Shown: in pieces, positions 1 to 6,609 of the stretch | Layout: each line of letters opens with the position of its first letter | How positions within the stretch are numbered: position 1 is the first letter of the stretch | Made by a program: the position numbers and the translations under genes | Assembly: GCA_017559685.1 (NCBI GenBank) | Contig: JAFYQY010000161.1 | Location: 1-7,675 of the forward strand | Source: Alistipes sp. | Lineage (GTDB): Bacteria > Bacteroidota > Bacteroidia > Bacteroidales > Rikenellaceae | Reading direction: 5' to 3' | Length of the DNA stretch: 7,675 nt | Notes under the pieces: model-generated | Told to the model about the DNA's origin: nothing | Databases searched by the model: none | What the model saw: only the letters and a program-made list of their open reading frames with translations

Positions 1-830
1 ACGGTCATCGAGCGCACTCTGCGGATAATACCGTTAAGCGCAAAACCAGGGAGCATAATCGCCAGGAAAAAGAGCGATATCATAACGCTCGAAAACTCCT
101 GCGGAAAGCGATATTTCTCGAGCAAAAACGAGAGATAGAAGGTTATCACCAACGTAGTGAATGTTATCACAAAATAGAGCACAGAGAGGCCCGAGAGGCG
201 CATCCAATTGATTTTCGACTGTCGCAACTGATCGCTCTCCTCGGGCTCGGGTGCAGGCTTAGCACCACGCAACGCAAGCAACAACACAAGAGCCACCGCA
301 GGCAAGAGATAGACCGTAAATGCAAGGTGCCAATCTTTCGATGCTATCCAGCCCACAACCGCCGTAGCGATGACCAATGAAAGGTTATTCACAGCCGACG
401 AGATACCAAGTTGTTGCACTCGGCTATCGCCCGTAAAGTAGCGCACAACTAAGCCCGTCGAGTAGGGTACTGCAATACCCGCACCTGCACCCATAATGCA
501 GCTCGCCACAATCAACAATCGGATATCCTTCGCAAAGATACACGCCACACCGCTTGCAAAGAAGATTAGCAAACCTACGGCGAGCAGTTTCAACGACTCG
601 CCACCTCGCTCCGAGAGCCATCCTGCCAAGAGCACAAAGGGGATAATCAACAACGACGGCAACGAGGTAAGCATCTGTATTTCGAGTTGCGAGGCCGAAG
701 GAAATATTCGACTCAGGTCCTCCAAAATAGGTGATATAGCCAGGCCTGGCAACGACGTGACGGCCGACACCGACCAAATAGCGATAAGGGCAAGAAGTGA
801 GATATAGCCCTTTCCTGTAGAGATTTTCAT
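1..830 (-). CDS. MFS transporter, 3'-truncated by window edge
   Basis: Reading the minus strand from the ATG at 830-828 gives 276 uninterrupted codons (starting MKISTGKGYISLLALIAIWS) that run off the left edge, so the C-terminal third is missing. About eight hydrophobic helices are visible, at roughly residues 10-30, 55-72, 82-100, 105-128, 140-163, 168-188, 212-236 and 246-268. A hydrophilic, acidic loop (about 190-210, PAPEPEESDQ) follows helix 6, the usual central loop of the major facilitator superfamily. Residues 70-78 (GWLSERGGE) fit MFS motif A in the loop between helices 2 and 3. It should sit in the inner membrane as a secondary transporter, probably driven by a proton gradient. The substrate cannot be read from the sequence; drug or metabolite export is one possibility. 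A terminator at 903-932 separates it from the upstream lipoprotein gene, so it should have its own promoter, but I see no convincing TAnnTTTG element upstream. Confidence 0.88.
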   Translation of the reverse strand, partial: MKISTGKGYISLLALIAIWSVSAVTSLPGLAISPILEDLSRIFPSASQLEIQMLTSLPSLLIIPFVLLAGWLSERGGESLKLLAVGLLIFFASGVACIFAKDIRLLIVASCIMGAGAGIAVPYSTGLVVRYFTGDSRVQQLGISSAVNNLSLVIATAVVGWIASKDWHLAFTVYLLPAVALVLLLALRGAKPAPEPEESDQLRQSKINWMRLSGLSVLYFVITFTTLVITFYLSFLLEKYRFPQEFSSVMISLFFLAIMLPGFALNGIIRRVRSMT

Positions 831-902
831 AGCGATAGATATTTATATATATGTATGGCCAAGATGCAATGAAAATGCCAAAACGAGACGAAAGCAGGGC
901 AC

Positions 903-932
903 AAAAAAAAGAGTGAAGAAAACTCTCCACTC
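903..932 (-). terminator. Rho-independent terminator after the lipoprotein gene
   Basis: On the minus strand the stem GAGTGGAG pairs with CTTCACTC (one G-T pair) around a six-base loop and is followed directly by eight T residues (complement of 903-910). It starts 26 bases past the lipoprotein stop codon. There is no T run on the plus-strand side, so it acts in one direction and isolates the downstream MFS gene. Confidence 0.85.
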
Positions 933-958
933 TCGTCTTTAGTCTCTCGTCTAAAAGA

Positions 959-2425
959 TTACTCCTTCACACAACGTACCTGGAAGCCATTTGCACGACG
1001 AGCCGAGTGCGACGGGAAGAACTTATTAATTGTACGTGTTGTTGTCAAATCGAAATAGAGTGCAACAGCCTTGCCATCAGCCGAAACTGACGAAGTCCAA
1101 TAGTAACCCTCCCACGGCTGTGGCTGCGATGGATAAACACCCTCCTTGTAGTTCATATTCTCGACCTTACCATCGTTGTAGCGACGACGACCACACGCAG
1201 GATAGAAGAACTTGCTGTTGCCATCCGAGAGGAGCCAGCCATACTGTTTGCGAGCATCCTCGAGTGGGGTATTATCCTCTGCATCAGCCAAGTACAACAC
1301 CGACAAATCGTCTGCCGACGGTACTTTCCAGCCGTATGGACACGGATCGTAGACGCTCTTTTCGCTCTCTGTCCACAAGGTATTATTAGCCGCTACGAGC
1401 CAATCGCCAACACCATCGCCACCATCCTCGATGCAAGCAGCATTTGTGATGAAGTGCATTGGGTGCTTAGTGATATACTCAAGCGTTCCGTTGCTCGATG
1501 TGCGCTCGGCGAAAACCTCTGCGATATAGGTGCTATTCTCGTTGTAGCGATCCTCGTCGTATGCTCCCGACGCATCGAAGTAGAGTGGGCGTGGGAACGG
1601 ATCCTTACGACCCCACTGGTAGTACATTCCGTACGAGTCGAGAATCTTCTGTTCATCCTTCGAACCATTCGAGTTGGTGAAGGCACCAAGATTCTTACGC
1701 ATAAAAGTCTTGCCATTCGAGTAGGTATCGATAGCGAGAAGCGGATTCTCGTCTACAATCCAGATATGCCAACTCCAAATAATCTCATCGTTGCTGTTGT
1801 AGGCCGCAATAACGGCATTTGTATCGAGCACCTTCGAGTTGTCGTCAGCCCACGGAAGAACATAGAACTGAGCATTATTACCCGACAAATTCACATTCTT
1901 AACAACATCGTAGTTGCTCTGCCACAACAACTTAACATTCGCAGTCGCCAACGCCGAACCATCTGGACGGTGCATTGCGTCGAATGTGTAGCTTGTCGAA
2001 GGCTTGGTAACGATGTAGCAGTTCGCCTTCTCAGCACCATTCTCGTCAATTGTCTTTGTATCGGCAATATAGACATAGATATAGTAGCTTGTAGCCTCGC
2101 TATCCTTGTTCAATGCGTTCACAACCACCGAACCCTCCTTTGAGAGGTCGTCGTTAGTCATACCCTCTTCCTGAGTGCCTATTGGCTCAACGATAATACG
2201 CTGTGAAACCATATCGACCCTAGCGCTCCAGCCCGTGCTACACGAGCCTACAGCAACCGAAACGGCGTTGGTAGCCACGTAGGAAATAGACTGTGCGCTA
2301 TCCTCCCACGAGGTGAAATAGAGTGCCGTACGATCCAATTCGAGCACTGCGCTTTTGTCTTTATTACACGAAGCGAATGCCACAATCGAGAGCAACGCTA
2401 CAACCAAAACTTTCAAACTTCTCAT
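959..2425 (-). CDS. Secreted lipoprotein with FISUMP/fimbrillin-like C-terminal domain
   Basis: The product has 488 residues. Residues 1-20 form a lipoprotein signal (MRSLKVLVVALLSIVAFASC) with the lipid-modified cysteine at C20, followed by NKDK, so it should be anchored in the outer membrane and may face outward. Residues 25-120 look like a beta-rich N-terminal domain, perhaps of BACON or Ig type. The segment ANCYIV at 134-139 is common in Bacteroidota fimbrillin-like proteins. The C-terminal half has the marks of the FISUMP (Fib_succ_major) family: YYQWGRKDPF at 268-277, DPCPYGWKVPS at 360-370, YYWTSSV at 441-447 and the final GFQVRCVKE. I chose the ATG at 2425 over one at 2482. The upstream ATG would put 19 residues before the signal peptide, and a good promoter (2448-2477) lies inside that extension. 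A ligand or adhesion role is inferred from the family; the actual function is unknown. Confidence 0.87.
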   Translation of the reverse strand: MRSLKVLVVALLSIVAFASCNKDKSAVLELDRTALYFTSWEDSAQSISYVATNAVSVAVGSCSTGWSARVDMVSQRIIVEPIGTQEEGMTNDDLSKEGSVVVNALNKDSEATSYYIYVYIADTKTIDENGAEKANCYIVTKPSTSYTFDAMHRPDGSALATANVKLLWQSNYDVVKNVNLSGNNAQFYVLPWADDNSKVLDTNAVIAAYNSNDEIIWSWHIWIVDENPLLAIDTYSNGKTFMRKNLGAFTNSNGSKDEQKILDSYGMYYQWGRKDPFPRPLYFDASGAYDEDRYNENSTYIAEVFAERTSSNGTLEYITKHPMHFITNAACIEDGGDGVGDWLVAANNTLWTESEKSVYDPCPYGWKVPSADDLSVLYLADAEDNTPLEDARKQYGWLLSDGNSKFFYPACGRRRYNDGKVENMNYKEGVYPSQPQPWEGYYWTSSVSADGKAVALYFDLTTTRTINKFFPSHSARRANGFQVRCVKE

Positions 2426-2445
2426 ATTCAGAAATATTTTCAATC

Positions 2446-2473
2446 GGCAAATATACAAAAAAGTTGGCAAATA
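2446..2473. repeat. Two direct GGCAAATA repeats over the lipoprotein promoter
   Basis: GGCAAATA occurs at 2446-2453 and again at 2466-2473, exactly 20 bases apart, and both copies are followed by ACAAA after zero or two extra bases. Read on the minus strand this is TATTTGCC twice. The copy nearer the gene overlaps the -7 element. This spacing, about two helical turns, could suit a direct-repeat-binding regulator. It could also arise by chance in AT-rich promoter sequence. Confidence 0.4.
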
Positions 2474-2477
2474 CAAA
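2448..2477 (-). promoter_or_regulatory. Bacteroidota-type promoter of the lipoprotein gene
   Basis: On the minus strand TATATTTG (2455-2448) matches the -7 consensus TAnnTTTG exactly. TTTG (2477-2474) lies 18 bases upstream as the -33 element. Transcription would start near 2441, leaving a leader of about 15 bases before the ATG at 2425, which supports that start. Confidence 0.6.
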
Positions 2478-2495
2478 GCCATATTCCTACTTTAG
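2464..2495 (+). promoter_or_regulatory. Candidate promoter of the CDGSH gene
   Basis: TTGG (2464-2467), a 20-base gap and TACTTTAG (2488-2495) resemble the Bacteroidota -33/-7 pair, with one mismatch in the -7 box. The leader would be about 40 bases. It overlaps the lipoprotein promoter on the other strand, and its -7 box lies inside the dyad at 2482-2500. No better TAnnTTTG match is present before the start codon. Confidence 0.33.
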
Positions 2496-2500
2496 GAATA
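2482..2500. promoter_or_regulatory. Perfect 19-bp dyad, candidate operator
   Basis: TATTCCTA and TAGGAATA are exact inverted repeats of 8 bases around CTT. The element lies in the 118-base gap between the divergent lipoprotein and CDGSH genes. It overlaps the candidate -7 box of the CDGSH gene and sits just upstream of the -33 box of the lipoprotein gene. A homodimeric regulator could bind here and affect both genes. No T tract follows, so it is not a terminator. The regulator is unknown. Confidence 0.5.
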
Positions 2501-2543
2501 ATTATTGCCTACAAGGTAACGGCAAGATTAAATTTTTATTACG

Positions 2544-3314
2544 ATGAAAAAGCAAAAAATCGAAACAGGAAGCACTCAAGCATCCCCCGAATTCAAGATT
2601 AGAGTAACCGACAAAGGCCCGTATCTCGTCTACGGAGAGCCTCCGTTATCCACCCAGCACATCGTTCCGAACGAGGTTGGGGAGAGTTGTCGATTCGAGG
2701 AGGGTAAACACTTTTCAACCGAGAAACAACCGACTGCACTCTGCCGTTGCGGAGCATCAAAAAACAAGCCTTACTGCGACGGTACGCACACCACACACCG
2801 CTGGAAGGCGAAACTTACCGCCTATGCCGAGTCGCTTTTGGACAATGTGGACATAACCTCGGGAGACGAGCTCACACTCACCGACAACCCTCAATACTGC
2901 GTATTCGCCCGCTTTTGCGACGCAGGTGGGGGAGTCTGGGCTGCCACCGAGACATCTTTCGACGATGATGCACGCCGCCAGGCTATCCGCCAGGCCTCGC
3001 TCTGTCCAAGTGGACGACTGATGATATGGGGTAACGGCTCGGATAAACCATTCGAGCGACCATACAAGCCGAGTCTCGGACTTATCGAAGATGATGCACT
3101 ACACATCAGCGGCGGCTTATGGGTGCGAGGAGGCATCCGCATCGAGAAGGAGAACGGCAAAGCCTACGAAATTCGCAATAGAGTAGTACTCTGTCGTTGC
3201 GGCGAATCGGCAAACAAACCCTACTGCGACGGCTCGCACGCAGCGCTTCATTGGCAAGACAATCTCGAAAAAGAGATAGAGCGCAAAGAGGAGATTGTAG
3301 AGGTTTACCTATAG
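2544..3314 (+). CDS. Protein with two CDGSH iron-sulfur domains and a central Fer4_19-like segment
   Basis: The product has 256 residues, no signal peptide and no membrane segment, so it is probably cytoplasmic. There are two complete CDGSH motifs: CRCGASKNKPYCDGTH (C67, C69, C78, H82) and CRCGESANKPYCDGSH (C217, C219, C228, H232). Each should hold a [2Fe-2S] cluster by three Cys and one His, as in the mitoNEET family. Between them lies a segment with C119, C125 and C154 in the pattern C-x5-C then CPSGRL. This resembles the divergent 4Fe-4S family Fer4_19 (PF06902), although a fourth ligand is not obvious. The likely role is redox sensing, electron transfer or cluster handling; no substrate can be named. 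The start is the ATG at 2544, with an AT-rich leader and no Shine-Dalgarno site. The porin gene follows 51 bases later without a terminator, so co-transcription is possible. Confidence 0.9.
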   Translation: MKKQKIETGSTQASPEFKIRVTDKGPYLVYGEPPLSTQHIVPNEVGESCRFEEGKHFSTEKQPTALCRCGASKNKPYCDGTHTTHRWKAKLTAYAESLLDNVDITSGDELTLTDNPQYCVFARFCDAGGGVWAATETSFDDDARRQAIRQASLCPSGRLMIWGNGSDKPFERPYKPSLGLIEDDALHISGGLWVRGGIRIEKENGKAYEIRNRVVLCRCGESANKPYCDGSHAALHWQDNLEKEIERKEEIVEVYL

Positions 3315-3365
3315 TGGCACATAGTTTGCACCCTTGCTGATGCGTAACAAAAAAGTTCAAATACT

Positions 3366-4724
3366 ATGAAAAAAAGTTTACTCATCATCAGTGCAATGGC
3401 GATAGCACTTAGCGCCACAGCACAAAATCGTCGTGTAGAGCGATTCCACCACGACAACGCAGAGCCTACCGTCTACATCATTTCGGTAAGCCAGACCGAC
3501 ACTCTCTCCTGTGCTCCGCAGGCGTGCGGTAATCAGGATATGATGGCGAAGAATATGGCCGTAAAATCGGCTATCGAGGATCACAAAAACGCTACTCGAG
3601 ACGGTTTCCAGCAGGTTTCGACTCCTTCGGCAATCTTTGCCGATAAGCGCAACACCTTCTCGTTTGCTATCGGTGGCGACATCGCCCTACGAGCAGCCTA
3701 TTCGTTCGATCGCACCGTCAATAACATCGATATGGTGCCTTACGATGTACCTATGACTCGTACCCCAGCCGACGAGCAGGAGATGCGTCTTGACGCTTCG
3801 ACCTCTCGACTCTTTATCCGAGGTATTGCCAACACCCAAAAGCTTGGTCAGGTACATATCTATATGGACTTTGACTTCCGTGGCGGTTTGGCAGGTAGCT
3901 ACACTCCTCGCATCCGTTCGGGATATGTTCAGATGCTCGGTTTGACCATCGGTCGTGATGTTTCGACATTCTGCGACCTCACCGCCACACCTACAACCAT
4001 CGACTTTCAGGGTCCTAACGCCTACAACTTCCGCTTCGCCACTATGCTTCGCTACGAGTATGCGTTCCTCGACAATCACTTAAAGGTTGGTGCTGCAGCC
4101 GAAATGCCGAGCGTATCGGGCACTTACGGCGAGACTTTGATGGCCATTCCTCAGCGTGTTCCCGACTTCCCGGTATACTTCCAATATTCGTGGGGCGAGA
4201 ATCGAGATAGCCACATTCGTGCATCGGCCGTATTCCGTGATATGTACCTCTACAACAAAGCCCGTTCTACCGAAGACGATCTCTTTGGATGGGGTGTACA
4301 ATTTAGCGGCAACATCCACATAACCAAATATTTGGAGTTGTTTATGAACGGCATCTATGGCGAGGGTATCACACGCTATATCAACGACTTGATGGGCTCG
4401 GGTCTCGACTTCACTCCACGCCCCGACGACCCCACACGAGTACAAGCAACACCGATGTTCGGTTGGCAAGCTGCTGCACAGATCAACCTCTTGCCTAATC
4501 TCTTTATCTCGGGTGGATATTCGGCTGTAACCGTGCGTCACAAAAATGGCATCTATAGCAACGATATGTACAAGCAGGGCGAGTACGCCTTCGGAAATGT
4601 GTTCTGGAATTTGACCCCTCGCTTCGCTGTTGCCGCCGAGTATCTCTACGCAAGTCGCAAGAATATGGACGGAGCAAAAGCGCACTCCAACCGCATCAAC
4701 CTATTGGCAAAATACAGTTTTTAA
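3366..4724 (+). CDS. Outer-membrane beta-barrel porin, DcaP-like
   Basis: The product has 452 residues. A signal peptide (MKKSLLIISAMAIALSATA) is likely cut after A19 at an A-T-A site, leaving an N-terminal Gln, which is frequent in Bacteroidota. Residues 20-95 are a polar, partly helical region with C49 and C54. From about residue 96 (NTFSFAIGGDIALRAAY) to the end, alternating aromatic and polar strands form a barrel ending in the outer-membrane signature KYSF with terminal Phe. The segment TIDFQGPNAYNFRFATMLRYEY (211-232) is typical of DcaP-like trimeric porins (PF19577), in which an N-terminal region precedes the barrel. The role would be passive uptake of small, perhaps anionic, molecules across the outer membrane; the substrate is not readable. 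A poor TAnnTTTG match (ATAGTTTG at 3321-3328) lies just upstream, so the gene may have its own weak promoter or depend on the CDGSH gene's transcript. Confidence 0.85.
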   Translation: MKKSLLIISAMAIALSATAQNRRVERFHHDNAEPTVYIISVSQTDTLSCAPQACGNQDMMAKNMAVKSAIEDHKNATRDGFQQVSTPSAIFADKRNTFSFAIGGDIALRAAYSFDRTVNNIDMVPYDVPMTRTPADEQEMRLDASTSRLFIRGIANTQKLGQVHIYMDFDFRGGLAGSYTPRIRSGYVQMLGLTIGRDVSTFCDLTATPTTIDFQGPNAYNFRFATMLRYEYAFLDNHLKVGAAAEMPSVSGTYGETLMAIPQRVPDFPVYFQYSWGENRDSHIRASAVFRDMYLYNKARSTEDDLFGWGVQFSGNIHITKYLELFMNGIYGEGITRYINDLMGSGLDFTPRPDDPTRVQATPMFGWQAAAQINLLPNLFISGGYSAVTVRHKNGIYSNDMYKQGEYAFGNVFWNLTPRFAVAAEYLYASRKNMDGAKAHSNRINLLAKYSF

Positions 4725-4732
4725 ACAAACGA

Positions 4733-4758
4733 AAAGAGAGGGCAAAAACCCTCTCTTT
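4733..4758. terminator. Shared terminator between convergent genes
   Basis: AAAGAGAGGG (4733-4742) and CCCTCTCTTT (4749-4758) form a perfect 10-bp stem around a six-base CAAAAA loop. It lies 8 bases past the porin stop and 19 bases past the stop of the minus-strand HAD gene. The stem ends in TTT on the plus strand and in TTTTCGTTTGTTT on the minus strand, so it can serve both directions. Confidence 0.8.
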
Positions 4759-4777
4759 ATCTTGCATTTACGCCCGA

Positions 4778-5437
4778 CTACTTCAACAAATAATTTAGGT
4801 CGGCAAGAGAAAGATTTGTATAGTCCGCCATACAGAGCGAAGCGCCAGCTTCAATCAGTTCCTCAGCGCTCGTAGTGGTGGTTACCGCAACACATTTGCA
4901 GCCCGCTGCAACACCCGCCTTAATACCGTTTATCGCATCCTCGACAACGATGCACTCTTCAGGCTTCAAGCCGAGAGCCTCACTCGCCTTGAGAAATATT
5001 TCGGGATGCGGTTTGCCGTGGGTAACATCGCTTCCGCTAATCGAAGCGTCAAGCAAGGCGGCAATACCCAAGCCATCGACTATCATCTGCACATTCTCAC
5101 GACAACCCGACGAACCGATAGCACACTTTACGCCTGCAGCTTTTGCCATCTTCATAAGTTCTATCACACCTGCAACAGGTTTAATATGAGGGCGATACAA
5201 CTCACGATACACAGCTTCCTTTTCGTGATTCAATCTATCCAAACCATACTCTGCAACAACCTCATCGCCGAGTAACATCGGGAATATATCGTTGCTGTGC
5301 ATTCCGTTAATCTTCATCGTCACAGGCTCCAAAAGTGCAAAACCCTTTTGTTCGATGTAAGCATCAAATGCCTTAAAGTGATACGCCAAGTTATCCACCA
5401 GCGTACCATCCATATCAAATATAAGACCTTTCCACAT
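4778..5437 (-). CDS. HAD-superfamily phosphatase/phosphomutase, beta-PGM-like
   Basis: The product has 219 residues from the ATG at 5437. A TTG nine bases upstream (5446) would add three residues, but the ATG gives the short lead (MWKGLIF) usual before motif I. The HAD motifs are all present: DMDGTL with nucleophile D8 and acid/base D10, GSSG near 108-111, K142 in GKPHPE, and E166-D167 in VVEDAINGIKAG. The cap lies between motifs I and II, which makes this subfamily I. YHFKAF (19-24) resembles the histidine-containing segment of beta-phosphoglucomutase. The next segment, GMHSNDIFPMLL, departs from the usual GxSRxxSL pattern, so sugar-phosphate phosphatase activity is as likely as mutase activity. 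It is cytoplasmic. It starts 14 bases after the ruvB stop, so it is probably translated from the ruvB transcript, and it ends before the shared terminator at 4733-4758. Confidence 0.88.
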   Translation of the reverse strand: MWKGLIFDMDGTLVDNLAYHFKAFDAYIEQKGFALLEPVTMKINGMHSNDIFPMLLGDEVVAEYGLDRLNHEKEAVYRELYRPHIKPVAGVIELMKMAKAAGVKCAIGSSGCRENVQMIVDGLGIAALLDASISGSDVTHGKPHPEIFLKASEALGLKPEECIVVEDAINGIKAGVAAGCKCVAVTTTTSAEELIEAGASLCMADYTNLSLADLNYLLK

Positions 5438-5451
5438 ATTATTCAAAATCG

Positions 5452-6456
5452 TTAAAACAACTCGCCCTCACGCTCAGGCGAAGTCAAACCCAAATGCTTG
5501 TATGCCAACTCGGTAACCTCACGACCACGTGGTGTACGCTTAAGAAATCCCTCTTTGATAAGGAAAGGCTCGTAGACCTCCTCGATAGTGCCCGCATCCT
5601 CGCTCACAGCCGTAGCAATCGTATTCAAACCGACAGGGCCACCGTTGAACTTTGCAATGATAGTAGCAAGGATCTTGTTATCCATCATATCCAAACCTCG
5701 AGAGTCGATATTCAACGCCTCCAATGCCATTCGAGTAATAGGCAAATCGATACAACCCTCACCCTTAACCATAGCGAAGTCACGCACTCGGCGCAAGAGG
5801 GCATTTACAATACGAGGTGTACCTCGTGAGCGCAAAGCAATCTCGAGCGCAGCATCGTCATCAATTGAGACACCAAGTATTGATGCTGAGCGCTTTACGA
5901 TACGACTCAACACCTGCGAATCGTAGTACTCGAGGTGGCACTGAATGCCAAAGCGAGCACGCAAAGGCGAGGTCAAGAGACCGCTTCGTGTGGTTGCACC
6001 AACGAGTGTAAACGGAGCAAGCTCAATCTGGATCGAACGAGCCGAAGGACCTTTATCAAGCACAATATCTATTTTAAAATCCTCCATTGCCGAGTAGAGA
6101 TACTCCTCGACAACAGGTGAGAGACGATGAATCTCATCAATAAAGAGCACATCGCCCGCCGAAAGGTTCGTCAAGAGACCTGCAAGGTCGCCAGGTTTAT
6201 CGAGCACAGGGCCCGAAGTAACCTTCAACTGCGCACCCATTTCGTTAGCGATAATATTCGCCAAAGTGGTCTTACCAAGTCCCGGAGGGCCGTCCAGTAG
6301 GGTATGGTCGAGCGAGTCGCCACGCATCAGCGCCGCCTTGATAAAGACACGCAAGTTGTCGACAATCTTCTCCTGACCGGCGAAGTTATCCAACTCTTGG
6401 GGGCGTATTCTACCCTCAAACTCGCTGTCACTCTCTACAATTCGTCTATTTTCCAT
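5452..6456 (-). CDS. ruvB: Holliday junction branch migration DNA helicase RuvB
   Basis: RuvB is the AAA+ motor that, as hexameric rings with RuvA, drives branch migration of Holliday junctions in recombinational repair. The 334-residue length is normal. Visible parts in order are the N-terminal [16 protein letters not shown] (16-31), Walker A GPPGLGKT (56-63), Walker B LFIDEIH (104-110), sensor 1 LVGATTR (151-157), the arginine-finger segment SPLRARFG (163-170), sensor 2 RGTPR (211-215), and the C-terminal winged helix starting at [11 protein letters not shown] (271-281) and including [20 protein letters not shown] (292-311). Every catalytic motif is intact. The start is the ATG at 6456. The tRNA-Arg gene ends 38 bases upstream with no visible promoter in between, and the HAD gene follows 14 bases downstream, which suggests one transcript. 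ruvA and ruvC are not in the window. Confidence 0.98.
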   Translation of the reverse strand: MENRRIVESDSEFEGRIRPQELDNFAGQEKIVDNLRVFIKAALMRGDSLDHTLLDGPPGLGKTTLANIIANEMGAQLKVTSGPVLDKPGDLAGLLTNLSAGDVLFIDEIHRLSPVVEEYLYSAMEDFKIDIVLDKGPSARSIQIELAPFTLVGATTRSGLLTSPLRARFGIQCHLEYYDSQVLSRIVKRSASILGVSIDDDAALEIALRSRGTPRIVNALLRRVRDFAMVKGEGCIDLPITRMALEALNIDSRGLDMMDNKILATIIAKFNGGPVGLNTIATAVSEDAGTIEEVYEPFLIKEGFLKRTPRGREVTELAYKHLGLTSPEREGELF

Positions 6457-6457
6457 A

Positions 6458-6490
6458 GTTTTCCGTTTTCACCTCTCCGTTTTCCGTTTA
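6458..6490. repeat. Left tRNA flank: two GTTTTCCGTTT copies
   Basis: GTTTTCCGTTT occurs at 6458-6468 and 6479-6489, 21 bases apart, between tRNA-Arg and ruvB. In the ruvB sense this reads AAACGGAAAAC twice, with GGAGAGG between, and it ends just before the start codon. Inverted copies lie on the other side of the tRNA (6592-6623). The function is unknown; it could influence translation start of ruvB or mark a duplicated flank. Confidence 0.5.
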
Positions 6491-6494
6491 TCAG

Positions 6495-6566
6495 TGACTC
6501 CGAGCGGATTCGAACCGCTATCGTAAGAACCGGAATCTTAAATTCTATCCATTGAACTACGGAGCC
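6495..6566 (-). tRNA. tRNA-Arg, anticodon CCG
   Basis: The 72-base minus-strand gene folds into a full cloverleaf. The acceptor stem is GGCTCCG/CGGAGTC (one G-T pair), the D stem GTTC/GAAT (one G-T pair), the anticodon stem TAAGA/TCTTA with loop TTCCGGT, a four-base variable region, and the T arm AGCGG-TTCGAAT-CCGCT. The discriminator base is A. Loop positions 34-36 read CCG, so it decodes CGG arginine codons, and the D loop contains the A expected near position 20 of bacterial tRNA-Arg. CCA is not encoded; the bases after the discriminator are CTG. It has a promoter just upstream (6578-6609) and leads into ruvB. Confidence 0.95.
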
Positions 6567-6577
6567 GATATATTCTG

Positions 6578-6609
6578 CAAAAATAACAAAATAAACGGAA
6601 ACAAGAAAA
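6578..6609 (-). promoter_or_regulatory. Promoter of the tRNA-Arg/ruvB/HAD unit
   Basis: On the minus strand TATTTTTG (6585-6578) matches the -7 consensus TAnnTTTG exactly and places the transcription start only about five bases before the tRNA. The -33 element is less clear: TTTT (6609-6606) lies 20 bases upstream of the -7 box and TTG (6604-6602) lies 16 bases upstream. No other promoter is visible before ruvB. Confidence 0.5.

Noticed and set aside
424..930. Open minus-strand frame of 168 codons beginning MESFLHSF
   Set aside because: It lies out of frame over the MFS gene, whose own frame has consecutive hydrophobic helices and MFS motif A; this frame also runs through the terminator at 903-932.
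1454..2143. Plus-strand open frame of 229 codons inside the lipoprotein gene
   Set aside because: It is antisense to a gene with a clear signal peptide and family motifs, and its translation shows no recognisable domain.
2426..2482. Upstream ATG at 2482 as the start of the lipoprotein
   Set aside because: It would place 19 residues before an otherwise perfect lipoprotein signal and would include the promoter in the coding region.
3321..3328. ATAGTTTG as a promoter -7 box for the porin
   Set aside because: It misses the TAnnTTTG spacing by one base and has no TTTG at a suitable distance upstream, so it was mentioned only as a weak possibility.
4080..4685. Minus-strand open frame of 201 codons inside the porin gene
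   Set aside because: It is a shadow of the porin, whose frame has a signal peptide, barrel strands and a terminal Phe.
5438..5446. TTG start of the HAD gene, adding three residues
   Set aside because: The ATG at 5437 is a stronger start codon and gives the normal length before the DxDGTL motif.
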